Shown here piece after piece: positions 9,302 through 17,484 of a DNA stretch of 64,000 bases. Position numbers and translations under genes: made by a program. Numbering within the stretch: position 1 is the first letter of the stretch; each line of letters opens with the position of its first letter. Source of the stretch: Corynebacterium sp. (GTDB lineage Bacteria; Actinomycetota; Actinomycetes; Mycobacteriales; Mycobacteriaceae); the NCBI RefSeq assembly GCF_022712275.1, contig NZ_JALAGU010000054.1, positions 74,441 to 138,440 of the forward strand, in the 5' to 3' direction. A model generated the notes under the pieces. That model searched no databases and was not told the origin of the DNA. It saw only the letters and a program-made list of their open reading frames with translations.

Positions 9302-12300
9302 GGTCGTCCTCCTCTCCGTCGCCGCTGTCACCGCTGCCGTCAACCGGGTACTTCTCCAGCAGGCCCGCCTGGAACTCCGCCCAGTTGTCCGAGATCCTGT
9401 CCATCGCCTCCTGCAACGCCGCCTCACCTTCCGCTCCGCCGGTACCGAAACGACGGTCGGAGGTGGAGGTGCTCAACCGCCACAGGTCCTTCAGGGACGC
9501 ATCGTCCATCCTCGTCAGCCAGCTCTCGCCTGCACTGACGACGTCTCCGGCGAGGTCTCGCTTGGCGCCGAGAATGTCGTTGATCCTCTCGTCGAGCGTA
9601 CCCACGGCAATGAGTTTGTGGACCCGGACATCCTGCCCCTGACCGATCCGGTAGGCACGGTCGGTGGCCTGGTCCTCCACCGCCGGATTCCACCAGCGGT
9701 CGATGTGCACGACCACGCTGGCCCGGGTCAGCGTGATGCCGGTGCCCCCGGCCCGGGTCGACAGGATCATCACCTTCGGCCCGTTCTCCGACTGGAACCG
9801 GCTCACCAGGCCCACACGCGCCTTCCGGCTCAGTCCACCGTGGAGCATCGGCACCTCGATGCCGAACACCTCCTCCATGTCCGGGGCGAGCATGCGTCCG
9901 AACGACGGGAACTGGGTGAAGACCAGCACCCGACGGTCCTGCTCGAGTGCCTCTGAGACGATCCGGTAGAGCCTCTCGACCTTGCCGGAGCGGTGACGGC
10001 CGTCCTTGCGGATCCCGGACCCGTCGCCGCTGAAGTGGGCCGGATGGTTGCAGATCTCCTTGAAGTGCGTCAGCGCGGTGAGCACCAGGCCGCTGCGACG
10101 GTCACTGCGGCTGTTGGCCAACCGGTCCTCGACATCCGCGGCGTAGGCCTGGTACAGCGCCGCCTGTTCGGTGGTCATGGTGACCGAGTCGATGTACTCG
10201 CGCTTCTCCGGCAGCCCCAGATCCAGCGACTCATCGGTCTTCTCCCGCCGCAGGATGAACGGGTCGACGAGTCGGTGGAGCCGCTCGACATCTTCCGGGT
10301 CACGGTCACGCTCGATGTGGGAACCGATTGCGTTGTGGAAAGCCTTGGCCGAACCCAGCAGCCCCGGGTTACAGAAGTCCATGAGGGTGTGCAGCTCCGA
10401 CAAACGGTTCTCCACCGGGGTACCGCTGAGCGCGATGCGGTGATCGGCCGGGATCGCCCGGACCGCCCGGGACTGCGCCGTGCCCGGGTTCTTGATGTTC
10501 TGCGCCTCATCGGCGACCACCCGACCCCACCGCAGACCGGCGTAGCGGGCGGGGTTGCGCCCCACCGTCCCGTAGGTGGTCAGCACCAGATCAACCGCCT
10601 CGGCAGCTGCCGGGAACTGCTCCTCCGGTACCTTGCCCGAGCCGTGGTCCACCAGGACGCGCAGCGACGGCACATGCCGGGCGACCTCCGAGTTCCATGC
10701 CTCCAGCACCGAGGTCGGGGCTACGACGAGGGTGGGGCCGGTGGCCTCACCGTGCTCACGCTCCCAGGCCAGCAGGGCGAGTACCTGCAGGGTCTTCCCC
10801 AGGCCCATGTCATCGGCGAGGATCGCGCCGAGTCGGTGGCGGAACATCCACACCAGCCAGTTGAGACCCCGCTGCTGGTGGTCGCGCAGCGTGACCGTCA
10901 GCGAGGACGGTGGCTCCACCCGCTCCGGCGGGGCGAGGGCCGGCATCTCGCCGTCGCTCTCCCGCGGGTGCTGGGCGGCGATCATCCGCCCGACCCAGCC
11001 CTCGGCGTCGATCTCGAGGTCCTCATCGGCGTTCCAGGTCCGGTCCTGCGAGGCCAGTTCGGCGGAGAGAAGATCGCCGAGCGTCACCAGCGGATGCGGG
11101 TCGTCGGCAGCGCCGATCGACGCAGCGTCCTTGGCGTCCTTGGCGTCCTTGGTGTCCTTCGCCTCAGCCGCCTGCTGCGCCTCCGTCACCGTGCGGAAGT
11201 AGCTGCGTGCCCGCGACAGCGAATCCCCGTCGAGGCGCACATAGCGGCCCTTGACCTGCACCACGGAACGCGCGGAGGTGAGCAGGTCATGCTTCTGCAG
11301 CGGACTGAGCTGTTCACCGTCGACCGAGATGTCCCAGTCGAAGGACAGCACCTGCTCCATACCCATGCGCCCCTCCGCCGGTCCGGCACCGACCGGTGAG
11401 ACCCGCACCTTCACCGCAGGACGCACCGTGGACCAGCCACGCGGCACGAGCACGTCGATCCCTGCCATCGTCAACGCCCCCACCCCCTCGGACAACAGTG
11501 CCTCGACATCGGCCAGTGTCAGCGCCAGCGACAGGACACGGTCCTCGGCGGGACGCCCGGTCAGTGCCGAGGAGTCGGGGAACCACACCCCGGTGCGCAG
11601 CCACCCCTCCACCGCTGTGGCTGTCTCGCGCAACGGCGGCCACGCCCGGTAGGCGGCCTCCAACCCGGGACGCAGCACCCGCTTCTCCCGGTCGCCGGCC
11701 TCGGACGCGGAGAGCTCGGCGGCCGGGGCGTCATCCACCGACAGACGGACGCCGAGGCGCCAACGCCGGGCCTCGGGGTCGACAGGTCCGGCGCCGGAGT
11801 CGGCACCGTCATCGTCACCGTCATCGTCACCGTCATCCGCCGCCGCACCCCGGGGCTCCTGCAGCACCAGAACGAGCCGGGTGGAATCCTCGGTGGCCGA
11901 CCTGCGCCACGCGGCCAGTCCGTCGGCGACGACCGGGGTGAGCCGACGGTCGGCGTCCCCGGACACCAGCGCCGAAACGAAATGGTTGTCGAAGGTCGCA
12001 CCGGTCGCCGCTGACCTGTCCTGCAACCGGGCGACACACATCCAGTGGACGAGCTCATCGGCGGCGCGCAGCAGGACGTCGTCACCGCCGTTGAGTGTCA
12101 GCACAACCGGGCAGGACGCCTGGAACTGCCGCAGGATCCGGTTGTGCACCCCGGAGGAGGACATGCACCAGACCGGGAACCACTGGCCGTCGGCGAAATG
12201 GAGTTTCATCATCACCCGGCCGGTGTCCACGATCTCCAGGAGGAGTTCGTAGACTCGCACGAGCCACACCGTTTCCGCGCTGAGCTGGGAGGCGTCCCCA

Positions 12301-12590
12301 CCCCTACGCAGGTAGGCCGCGAGTGTGCCGAGCACGACGAGCGCCTGCTCCGGCGTCCACGCCTGGGTGTACAGGGAGATCTCCCGGACCTGCCCCTTAG
12401 GGGTCGCCACCTGCATCCCGTCCCGACGCCGCAGCGCCCGGCTCTTCACCAGATCGAGCAGCGGCCCAGCCAGGTCATCGAGACCTAGCGTGGCGCTGTC
12501 CACCACCACGGCATGGCCGTCGGTCCGCTCGACCCAGAGGTGGAGCCCCCGGCCGGCGAGCCACAGCAGATGTACCCGGTGTTCAGTCAC
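9294..12590 (-). CDS. SNF2-family DEAD/DEAH helicase
   Basis: Swi2/Snf2-type DNA translocase, about 1,098 residues. The N-terminal half matches the bacterial SNF2-associated region. The ATPase core has ILADDMGLGKT (about 592), VVADEAQNIKN (about 690), ALSGTPVENRLSELHTLMDF, and the C-terminal helicase motifs STRAGGTGITLT (about 948) and DRAYRIGQGQD (about 975). Two low-complexity acidic/charged runs (DDGDDDGDDDG and KDTKDAKDAKDA) interrupt the N-terminal half. I placed the start at the GTG of VTEHRVHLLWLAGRG because family proteins begin with a similar stretch; an in-frame ATG at 12683 would add 31 residues. It heads a four-gene minus-strand cluster with the SWIM, phosphoesterase and ATPase genes. 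Confidence 0.9.
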   Translation of the reverse strand: MTEHRVHLLWLAGRGLHLWVERTDGHAVVVDSATLGLDDLAGPLLDLVKSRALRRRDGMQVATPKGQVREISLYTQAWTPEQALVVLGTLAAYLRRGGDASQLSAETVWLVRVYELLLEIVDTGRVMMKLHFADGQWFPVWCMSSSGVHNRILRQFQASCPVVLTLNGGDDVLLRAADELVHWMCVARLQDRSAATGATFDNHFVSALVSGDADRRLTPVVADGLAAWRRSATEDSTRLVLVLQEPRGAAADDGDDDGDDDGADSGAGPVDPEARRWRLGVRLSVDDAPAAELSASEAGDREKRVLRPGLEAAYRAWPPLRETATAVEGWLRTGVWFPDSSALTGRPAEDRVLSLALTLADVEALLSEGVGALTMAGIDVLVPRGWSTVRPAVKVRVSPVGAGPAEGRMGMEQVLSFDWDISVDGEQLSPLQKHDLLTSARSVVQVKGRYVRLDGDSLSRARSYFRTVTEAQQAAEAKDTKDAKDAKDAASIGAADDPHPLVTLGDLLSAELASQDRTWNADEDLEIDAEGWVGRMIAAQHPRESDGEMPALAPPERVEPPSSLTVTLRDHQQRGLNWLVWMFRHRLGAILADDMGLGKTLQVLALLAWEREHGEATGPTLVVAPTSVLEAWNSEVARHVPSLRVLVDHGSGKVPEEQFPAAAEAVDLVLTTYGTVGRNPARYAGLRWGRVVADEAQNIKNPGTAQSRAVRAIPADHRIALSGTPVENRLSELHTLMDFCNPGLLGSAKAFHNAIGSHIERDRDPEDVERLHRLVDPFILRREKTDESLDLGLPEKREYIDSVTMTTEQAALYQAYAADVEDRLANSRSDRRSGLVLTALTHFKEICNHPAHFSGDGSGIRKDGRHRSGKVERLYRIVSEALEQDRRVLVFTQFPSFGRMLAPDMEEVFGIEVPMLHGGLSRKARVGLVSRFQSENGPKVMILSTRAGGTGITLTRASVVVHIDRWWNPAVEDQATDRAYRIGQGQDVRVHKLIAVGTLDERINDILGAKRDLAGDVVSAGESWLTRMDDASLKDLWRLSTSTSDRRFGTGGAEGEAALQEAMDRISDNWAEFQAGLLEKYPVDGSGDSGDGEEDDHE

Positions 12591-12750
12591 TCTCCTTGTG
12601 TACCACGGGGACCGGACAGCCTCTGCCGTGCCCGTGCCGAACCACTGTTCGACCCGTCCACCGGACAGCTGACCCCAAAACATCTAGTGTAGTTCTCAAT
12701 GACTTTTCATCGACTGAAACCTGTACCGACGACACACGAGGAGTTCTGCC

Positions 12751-14364
12751 ATGAGTGACCATACGTGGTTCATCATCGCCATGGTGATCTATCTGATCGC
12801 CATGCTCGGCATCGGTGTCTGGAGTTACTTCCAGACTGACGAATACGAGGATTACATGGTGGGAGGTCGTGGCCTCCACCCGTTCGTGGCCGCCCTGTCC
12901 GCCGGAGCCTCGGACATGTCAGGCTGGCTCCTCATGGGCCTGCCCGGAGCGTTGTTCGTCAGCGGCTTCTCCGAGATCTGGATCGCGGTCGGCCTGCTCA
13001 TCGGTTGCTGGTGCAACTGGAAGCTGGTCGCTCCACGTCTGCGCAGCTACACGGAGATCGCGAACAACTCGATCACGATCCCGTCCTTCCTGGAGAACCG
13101 CCTGCGCGACAAGAGCCACACGCTGCGCATCCTCTCCGGCGTCATCATCCTTGTCTTCTTCGTCTTCTACGTCGCCTCCGGCATGGTCGCCGGTGGCCGC
13201 TACTTCGAGTCCAGCTTCGACGGCGAGTACCTCACCGGTCTGGCCATCATCGGTGCGGTGACCGTGATCTACACCTTCGTCGGCGGATTCCTCGCGGTCT
13301 CCTACACCGACGTCGTCCAGGGCTCAATGATGTTCCTGGCGCTGATCCTCGTGCCGACCTTCGCCGTCCTCAACATGGACAACCCGGGTGACATCTTCAC
13401 CTTCCAGCTGGACAACACCTACGGTGACGCGGCAAACGAGATCGCGGCGAACTCCAGCTGGTTCAACCCGGTCAGCGGCGTCGGCTTCATCACCATCATC
13501 TCCGGTCTTGCCTGGGGCCTCGGCTACTTCGGCCAGCCGCACATCATCGTCCGCTTCATGGCGATGCGGAAGCCCTCTGACGCCACCGCCGGTCGTCGCT
13601 GGGGTGTCGGTTGGATGTTCCTCTGCCTGGTCGGCTCGGTGTTCATCGCGATCATCGCCCCCGCCTTCTTCGCGCAGAACGGGGACGCCTCGTTCTCCGA
13701 CATCACGAACTACGAGACGAACTTCCTGGACATGGCGAAGGTGGTCTTCCATCCGCTGATCGCCGGTCTGATCCTCACCGCCGTTCTCGCGGCGATCATG
13801 TCGACGGTCTCCTCCCAGCTGTTGGTGGTCGCCTCCGCACTGGTCGAGGACATCTACGCAGGACTGATCAACAAGTCCGCGACGGACAACACACTGAAGA
13901 ACCTCTCGCGTGCGATGATCATCGTTGTCGCGATCATCGCCGCCCTGGTAGCCCTCGACCCGGATTCCGCCATCCTCGGCCTGGTCGAGTTCGCCTGGGC
14001 CGGATTCGGCGCCTCCTTCGGTCCGGTGGTCGTCGCCGCACTGTTCTGGCGCAGACTCAACGTGCCGGGCGCCGTCGCCGGTATGGCCGCCGGTGCGGCC
14101 GTCGCCTTCATCTGGGGTGGCCTGCCCCAGTTCGACGTCATGGACAAGCCCTGGGGCCTCTACGAGATGATCCCGGGTGTCCTCATCAACGTCCTGGTGA
14201 TGGTCATCGTCACCCTGAACACCAAGGAGCCGGACGACGAGGTCGTCACCGAGTTCGACGAGGCCACCCGCCTGGCGCGCCTCGCCGAGTCCGACAAGAA
14301 CCTCGACATCGCCACCGCCCGCGAGCAGATCCTCGCCGAGGACGGGAACACCGTCACCGGCTGA
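12751..14364 (+). CDS. putP: Sodium/proline symporter
   Basis: Sodium:solute symporter family, 537 residues, importing proline with Na+. About 13 hydrophobic segments are visible. Family features include LSAGASDMSGWLLMGLPGA near residues 49-67 and the segment ISGLAWGLGYFGQPHIIVRFMA (about 250-270). The C-terminus is a charged cytoplasmic tail. The start ATG has a GAGGAG Shine-Dalgarno 7 bases upstream (12738-12743). It is divergent from the SNF2 helicase gene with about 160 bp between starts. A long inverted repeat follows the stop. Confidence 0.93.
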   Translation: MSDHTWFIIAMVIYLIAMLGIGVWSYFQTDEYEDYMVGGRGLHPFVAALSAGASDMSGWLLMGLPGALFVSGFSEIWIAVGLLIGCWCNWKLVAPRLRSYTEIANNSITIPSFLENRLRDKSHTLRILSGVIILVFFVFYVASGMVAGGRYFESSFDGEYLTGLAIIGAVTVIYTFVGGFLAVSYTDVVQGSMMFLALILVPTFAVLNMDNPGDIFTFQLDNTYGDAANEIAANSSWFNPVSGVGFITIISGLAWGLGYFGQPHIIVRFMAMRKPSDATAGRRWGVGWMFLCLVGSVFIAIIAPAFFAQNGDASFSDITNYETNFLDMAKVVFHPLIAGLILTAVLAAIMSTVSSQLLVVASALVEDIYAGLINKSATDNTLKNLSRAMIIVVAIIAALVALDPDSAILGLVEFAWAGFGASFGPVVVAALFWRRLNVPGAVAGMAAGAAVAFIWGGLPQFDVMDKPWGLYEMIPGVLINVLVMVIVTLNTKEPDDEVVTEFDEATRLARLAESDKNLDIATAREQILAEDGNTVTG

Positions 14365-14385
14365 TCGACGTCCTACCGTGAACCG

Positions 14386-14437
14386 GAAGGCCGGTCGTGG
14401 AGTCCAACAGAGTATGCGACTCCCACGACCGGCCTTC
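14386..14437 (+). terminator. Strong hairpin after putP, overlapping the next start codon
   Basis: Left arm 14386-14404 and right arm 14418-14437 are complementary over 19-20 bases with a single-base bulge, closing a 13-base loop. There is no clean U-tract (it continues GTCATTTCC). It fits a putP terminator, but the loop contains the ATG (14414) proposed for the downstream nuclease and the right arm encodes its first residues. Confidence 0.75.
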
Positions 14438-15073
14438 GTCATTTCCGCGGTCTGCGCCACCCTCGCGGGCGCGCTTCTCCTCCTTCGCCCCGGGGAGGAC
14501 ACCCCGCTGCCCGCTGATGAGGACAGGCGTCTCCTCGACTCGCTGCTGGACGAGGTGCGGACCGTCCCCCGTCGGGTGCACGTCGTCGGCTACGACCGCA
14601 GTCACTTCGGCGGATGGGAGACCGGGGTCACCGCCGAGGGTGCACTGTGCACCACCCGGGAACGGGTGATGCTGGACGTTTTCGACGCCGCCACCCCGGC
14701 GGACAGTGGTCGCACCACCTGTCCTCGGGCGGAGGGGTCGGCGACCGACGTCTACACCGGAGACCTGATCTCCCCGTCGGACGTCGAGATCGACCATGTC
14801 GTCCCGCTGGCCGCGGCCTGGGACCACGGGGCACATGCCTGGGACCGCACCGCGCGGGTCGCCTTCGCCAATGACCTGCGCCTGAACCTCCTGGCGGTCT
14901 CGGGGAGCGCGAACCAGGCCAAGAGCGACGGGACGCCGGCCGAATGGCTTCCCCCGTTGTCCGGTGCCGCCCCGTGTGCCTATGTCGCCCGCTACCTGAC
15001 GGTCTCGGTCGACTACGGGCTGAGCGTCAGCGAGGCTGACGCCTCGGCCGCCCGCCGCGCCTGCCGGCTGTGA
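14414..15073 (+). CDS. Secreted HNH-type nuclease (DUF1524/GmrSD-like domain)
   Basis: 219-residue exported protein with an N-terminal signal or anchor segment (RPAFVISAVCATLAGALLLL). The C-terminal half has the DUF1524/HNH pattern: EIDHVVPLAAAWDHGA (about 128-143), then FANDLRLNLLAVSGSANQAKS and PAEWLPP. This is the form seen in secreted actinobacterial HNH endonuclease-family proteins. The His of DHVVPL and the Asn/Lys of the NxxK part would be catalytic/metal residues by family analogy. The ATG at 14414 is preferred because it starts the signal peptide directly; a GTG at 14378 is an alternative. The start lies in the loop of the putP hairpin. Probable role: nutritional or competitive DNA degradation outside the cell. 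Confidence 0.8.
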   Translation: MRLPRPAFVISAVCATLAGALLLLRPGEDTPLPADEDRRLLDSLLDEVRTVPRRVHVVGYDRSHFGGWETGVTAEGALCTTRERVMLDVFDAATPADSGRTTCPRAEGSATDVYTGDLISPSDVEIDHVVPLAAAWDHGAHAWDRTARVAFANDLRLNLLAVSGSANQAKSDGTPAEWLPPLSGAAPCAYVARYLTVSVDYGLSVSEADASAARRACRL

Positions 15074-15107
15074 CCGGGCCAACCACCGCTCCCCCACCGA
15101 TACAGAA

Positions 15108-15164
15108 ATCCACCACCCCTCAGGTCAGTTCCGGGGTCTCCCGGTGACATGAGGGGTGGTGGAT
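15108..15164. terminator. Bidirectional hairpin between convergent genes
   Basis: A perfect 15-bp inverted repeat (arms 15108-15122 and 15150-15164) encloses a 27-base loop. It sits between the convergent nuclease and DEAD-box helicase genes, so it could stop transcription from both sides. There is no U-tract, so function is inferred from position and stem strength. Confidence 0.7.
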
Positions 15165-15185
15165 CTGGTGGTCTGTCAGACCTGA

Positions 15186-17378
15186 CTAGTCGCGGTCACG
15201 ACGACCCCGGTAACCGCCACGGTCCCCACGGCGGTCGTTACGGTCGTTACGGTCGTACCGGTCGTTTCGGTTGCCGCGCCAGCTGCTGCGTCCACCGTGG
15301 TCACGGTTGCCGTGGTCGCGGTTGCCCTTGTCGCGGTCGAAACGCCCGCGGTCGGAGTAGCCGCCACGGTCGTTGCGTCCACCGCGTCCGCCGTGTCCGC
15401 CGTGTCCGCCGTGTCCGCCGTATCCACCGCGACCGCCGCCACGACGGTCACCGTCACGGTCGTCACGGTCGCGCCGGTTGCGGGCGGGACGTCCGGCCGG
15501 GGCACCCGGGTCCGGCTCGATGTTGATCAGCTTGCCGGAGATCCGGGTCTGATCGAGCTGCTCGAAGACCTCCTTCGGCAGATCCGCCGGCAGCTCCACG
15601 AGCGAATGCTCAGAGAAGATGCTGATCCGGCCGAAGTCGCGGGAGTTCAGTCCGCCCTCGTTGGCCAGCGCACCGACAATGGCGCCCGGACGGACGCGCT
15701 GACGGTGTCCGACGCTGACGCGGTAGACAGCCAGCTCCTTGCCGTTGCGGTCGGTGACCTTCGGGGCGTCCCGGTTGAAACGCTCGGAGAAGGGACGGTG
15801 CACGCCCGGGTTCTCCTCGCCGCGGTCCCAGTCGTCCCGGCTGCGACGCTCACGACGCTGCGGCTCCTGGATCTCCTGGACGTAGAAGGCCTCGCGGCCC
15901 TGGATCTTCGCTGCCAGGGCGGCGGCGATATCCGTCGGGGTGACCTCGTTGGCCTCGGCGTACCCGGTGATGAGATCGCGGAAGAGGTCGACCTGCTTAC
16001 CGTTGCGGGCCTCGGTGATCGAGGTGAAGAACTTGTTCTTCCGGGCCTCGTTGACCTCGTCGACACCCGGCAGCTGGATCTCGTTGGGGTGGGACTTGGT
16101 CGCACGCTCGATGTTCTTCAGCAGACGACGCTCACGCGGGGTGACGAAGAGGATCGCCCGACCGGTGCGGCCTGCGCGGCCGGTACGACCGATACGGTGC
16201 ACGTAAGACTCGGTGTCCCGCGGGATGTCGTAGTTGAAGACGTGGGTGATGCGGTCGACGTCGAGGCCACGGGCAGCGACGTCGGTGGCCACGAGAATGT
16301 CGAGCCGGCCGTCCTTGAGCTGGTCGACGGTGCGCTCACGCTGGTTCTGCGCGATGTCACCGTTGATGGCGGCGGCCTCGAAACCACGGGACCGCAGCTT
16401 CTCCGCGAGTTCCTCTGTGTCGCTCTTGGTGCGCACGAAGATGATCATCGCGTCGAACTCGGTGACCTCGAGGATGCGGGTCAGCGCGTCGAGCTTGTTG
16501 CGGTGCGACACCATCAGGTAGTCCTGCGTGATGTTGTCACCGGTCCGCTGCTCGGACTTGACGGTATATTCCTCGGCGTCGTTGAGGTACTGCTTCGACA
16601 GACGACGGATCGCCGAGGGCATGGTCGCGGAGAAGAGGGCGACCTGGCGGGAGTCCGGGGTGTCGGCGAGGATGCGCTCGACGTCCTCCTGGAAGCCCAT
16701 GTTGAGCATCTCGTCGGCCTCGTCGAGAACGAGGAAACGCAGGTGGGACAGGTCCAGGCTGCCCTTCTCCAGGTGGTCGATGATACGACCTGGGGTACCC
16801 ACGATGACCTGTGCGCCACGACGAAGGCCGGACAGCTGTGCGCCGTAGGGGGCACCGCCGTAGATCGGGAGGATGCTCACGCCACCGATGTGGCTGGCGA
16901 AGGACTCGAAGGCGTCGGCCGACTGGAGCGCGAGCTCACGGGTCGGGGCCAGCACGAGCACCTGCGGGCGGCGCTCGGTGGTGTCCAGGCGGGACAGGGC
17001 CGGCAGCGCGAAGGCCGCGGTCTTGCCGGTACCGGTCTGGGCAAGACCGACGACGTCGCGCCCGTCCATCAGAGCCGGAATGGTGGCCGCCTGAATCGGG
17101 GACGGCGTGACATAGCCGACCTTCTTCACTGCGGCGAGGATACGGTCGGGCAGGCCGAGGCCCGCGAAACCGGATTCAGTCTCAGTATTGTCGTTGTCTG
17201 CAGGATTTTCTTCGGTGACATCCCTGTCCGCGGTGTTCTCGGAATCATCTGCGCCCACAATGTCACCGACGCTCAGGGGGGCTTCCCCCGAGGTCTCGAG
17301 CAGATCGTTCTGAGTAACCGTCGACTGGGAGGTGTCCGGCTGGTTCTCGTCGCCGGAAACGTTCTCAGTTTCAGTCAT
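15186..17378 (-). CDS. deaD: DEAD-box RNA helicase (DeaD/CsdA type) with RGG tail
   Basis: ATP-dependent RNA helicase, about 730 residues, probably acting in ribosome assembly, cold adaptation or RNA decay. Core motifs in order: AQTGTGKT (about 112), PTRELALQ, GTPGRI, DEAD (about 219), FSATMP (about 246), HRIGRTGRAG (about 398). A DbpA-like RNA-binding fold follows (about 548-606, SVGHRQRVRPGAIVGAL). The last ~100 residues are a disordered RGG/RDR/GGHGG-rich tail. The N-terminal ~80 residues are acidic. The ATG at 17378 (MTETENVSG) was chosen; ATGs at 17387 and 17390 are close alternatives. Confidence 0.93.
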   Translation of the reverse strand: MTETENVSGDENQPDTSQSTVTQNDLLETSGEAPLSVGDIVGADDSENTADRDVTEENPADNDNTETESGFAGLGLPDRILAAVKKVGYVTPSPIQAATIPALMDGRDVVGLAQTGTGKTAAFALPALSRLDTTERRPQVLVLAPTRELALQSADAFESFASHIGGVSILPIYGGAPYGAQLSGLRRGAQVIVGTPGRIIDHLEKGSLDLSHLRFLVLDEADEMLNMGFQEDVERILADTPDSRQVALFSATMPSAIRRLSKQYLNDAEEYTVKSEQRTGDNITQDYLMVSHRNKLDALTRILEVTEFDAMIIFVRTKSDTEELAEKLRSRGFEAAAINGDIAQNQRERTVDQLKDGRLDILVATDVAARGLDVDRITHVFNYDIPRDTESYVHRIGRTGRAGRTGRAILFVTPRERRLLKNIERATKSHPNEIQLPGVDEVNEARKNKFFTSITEARNGKQVDLFRDLITGYAEANEVTPTDIAAALAAKIQGREAFYVQEIQEPQRRERRSRDDWDRGEENPGVHRPFSERFNRDAPKVTDRNGKELAVYRVSVGHRQRVRPGAIVGALANEGGLNSRDFGRISIFSEHSLVELPADLPKEVFEQLDQTRISGKLINIEPDPGAPAGRPARNRRDRDDRDGDRRGGGRGGYGGHGGHGGHGGRGGRNDRGGYSDRGRFDRDKGNRDHGNRDHGGRSSWRGNRNDRYDRNDRNDRRGDRGGYRGRRDRD

Positions 17379-17484
17379 TACCCCCATCATAGGTGTCCGG
17401 GACTCCAAAAGCGATTCGGCGTATTCTACTCCAGATTGAACCCATGATGTGGGACAAGGGACATCACGATCTAGGATGACCTGC

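Noticed and set aside
11800..11840. Tandem GTCATCGTCACC repeats
   Set aside because: They encode the DDGDDDG acidic run in the SNF2 helicase; treated as a low-complexity coding region, not a separate element.
15350..15480. Short GC-rich repeats resembling an array
   Set aside because: They are codon-level repeats for the RGG/GGHGG tail of DeaD; units are too short and have no spacers, so not CRISPR.
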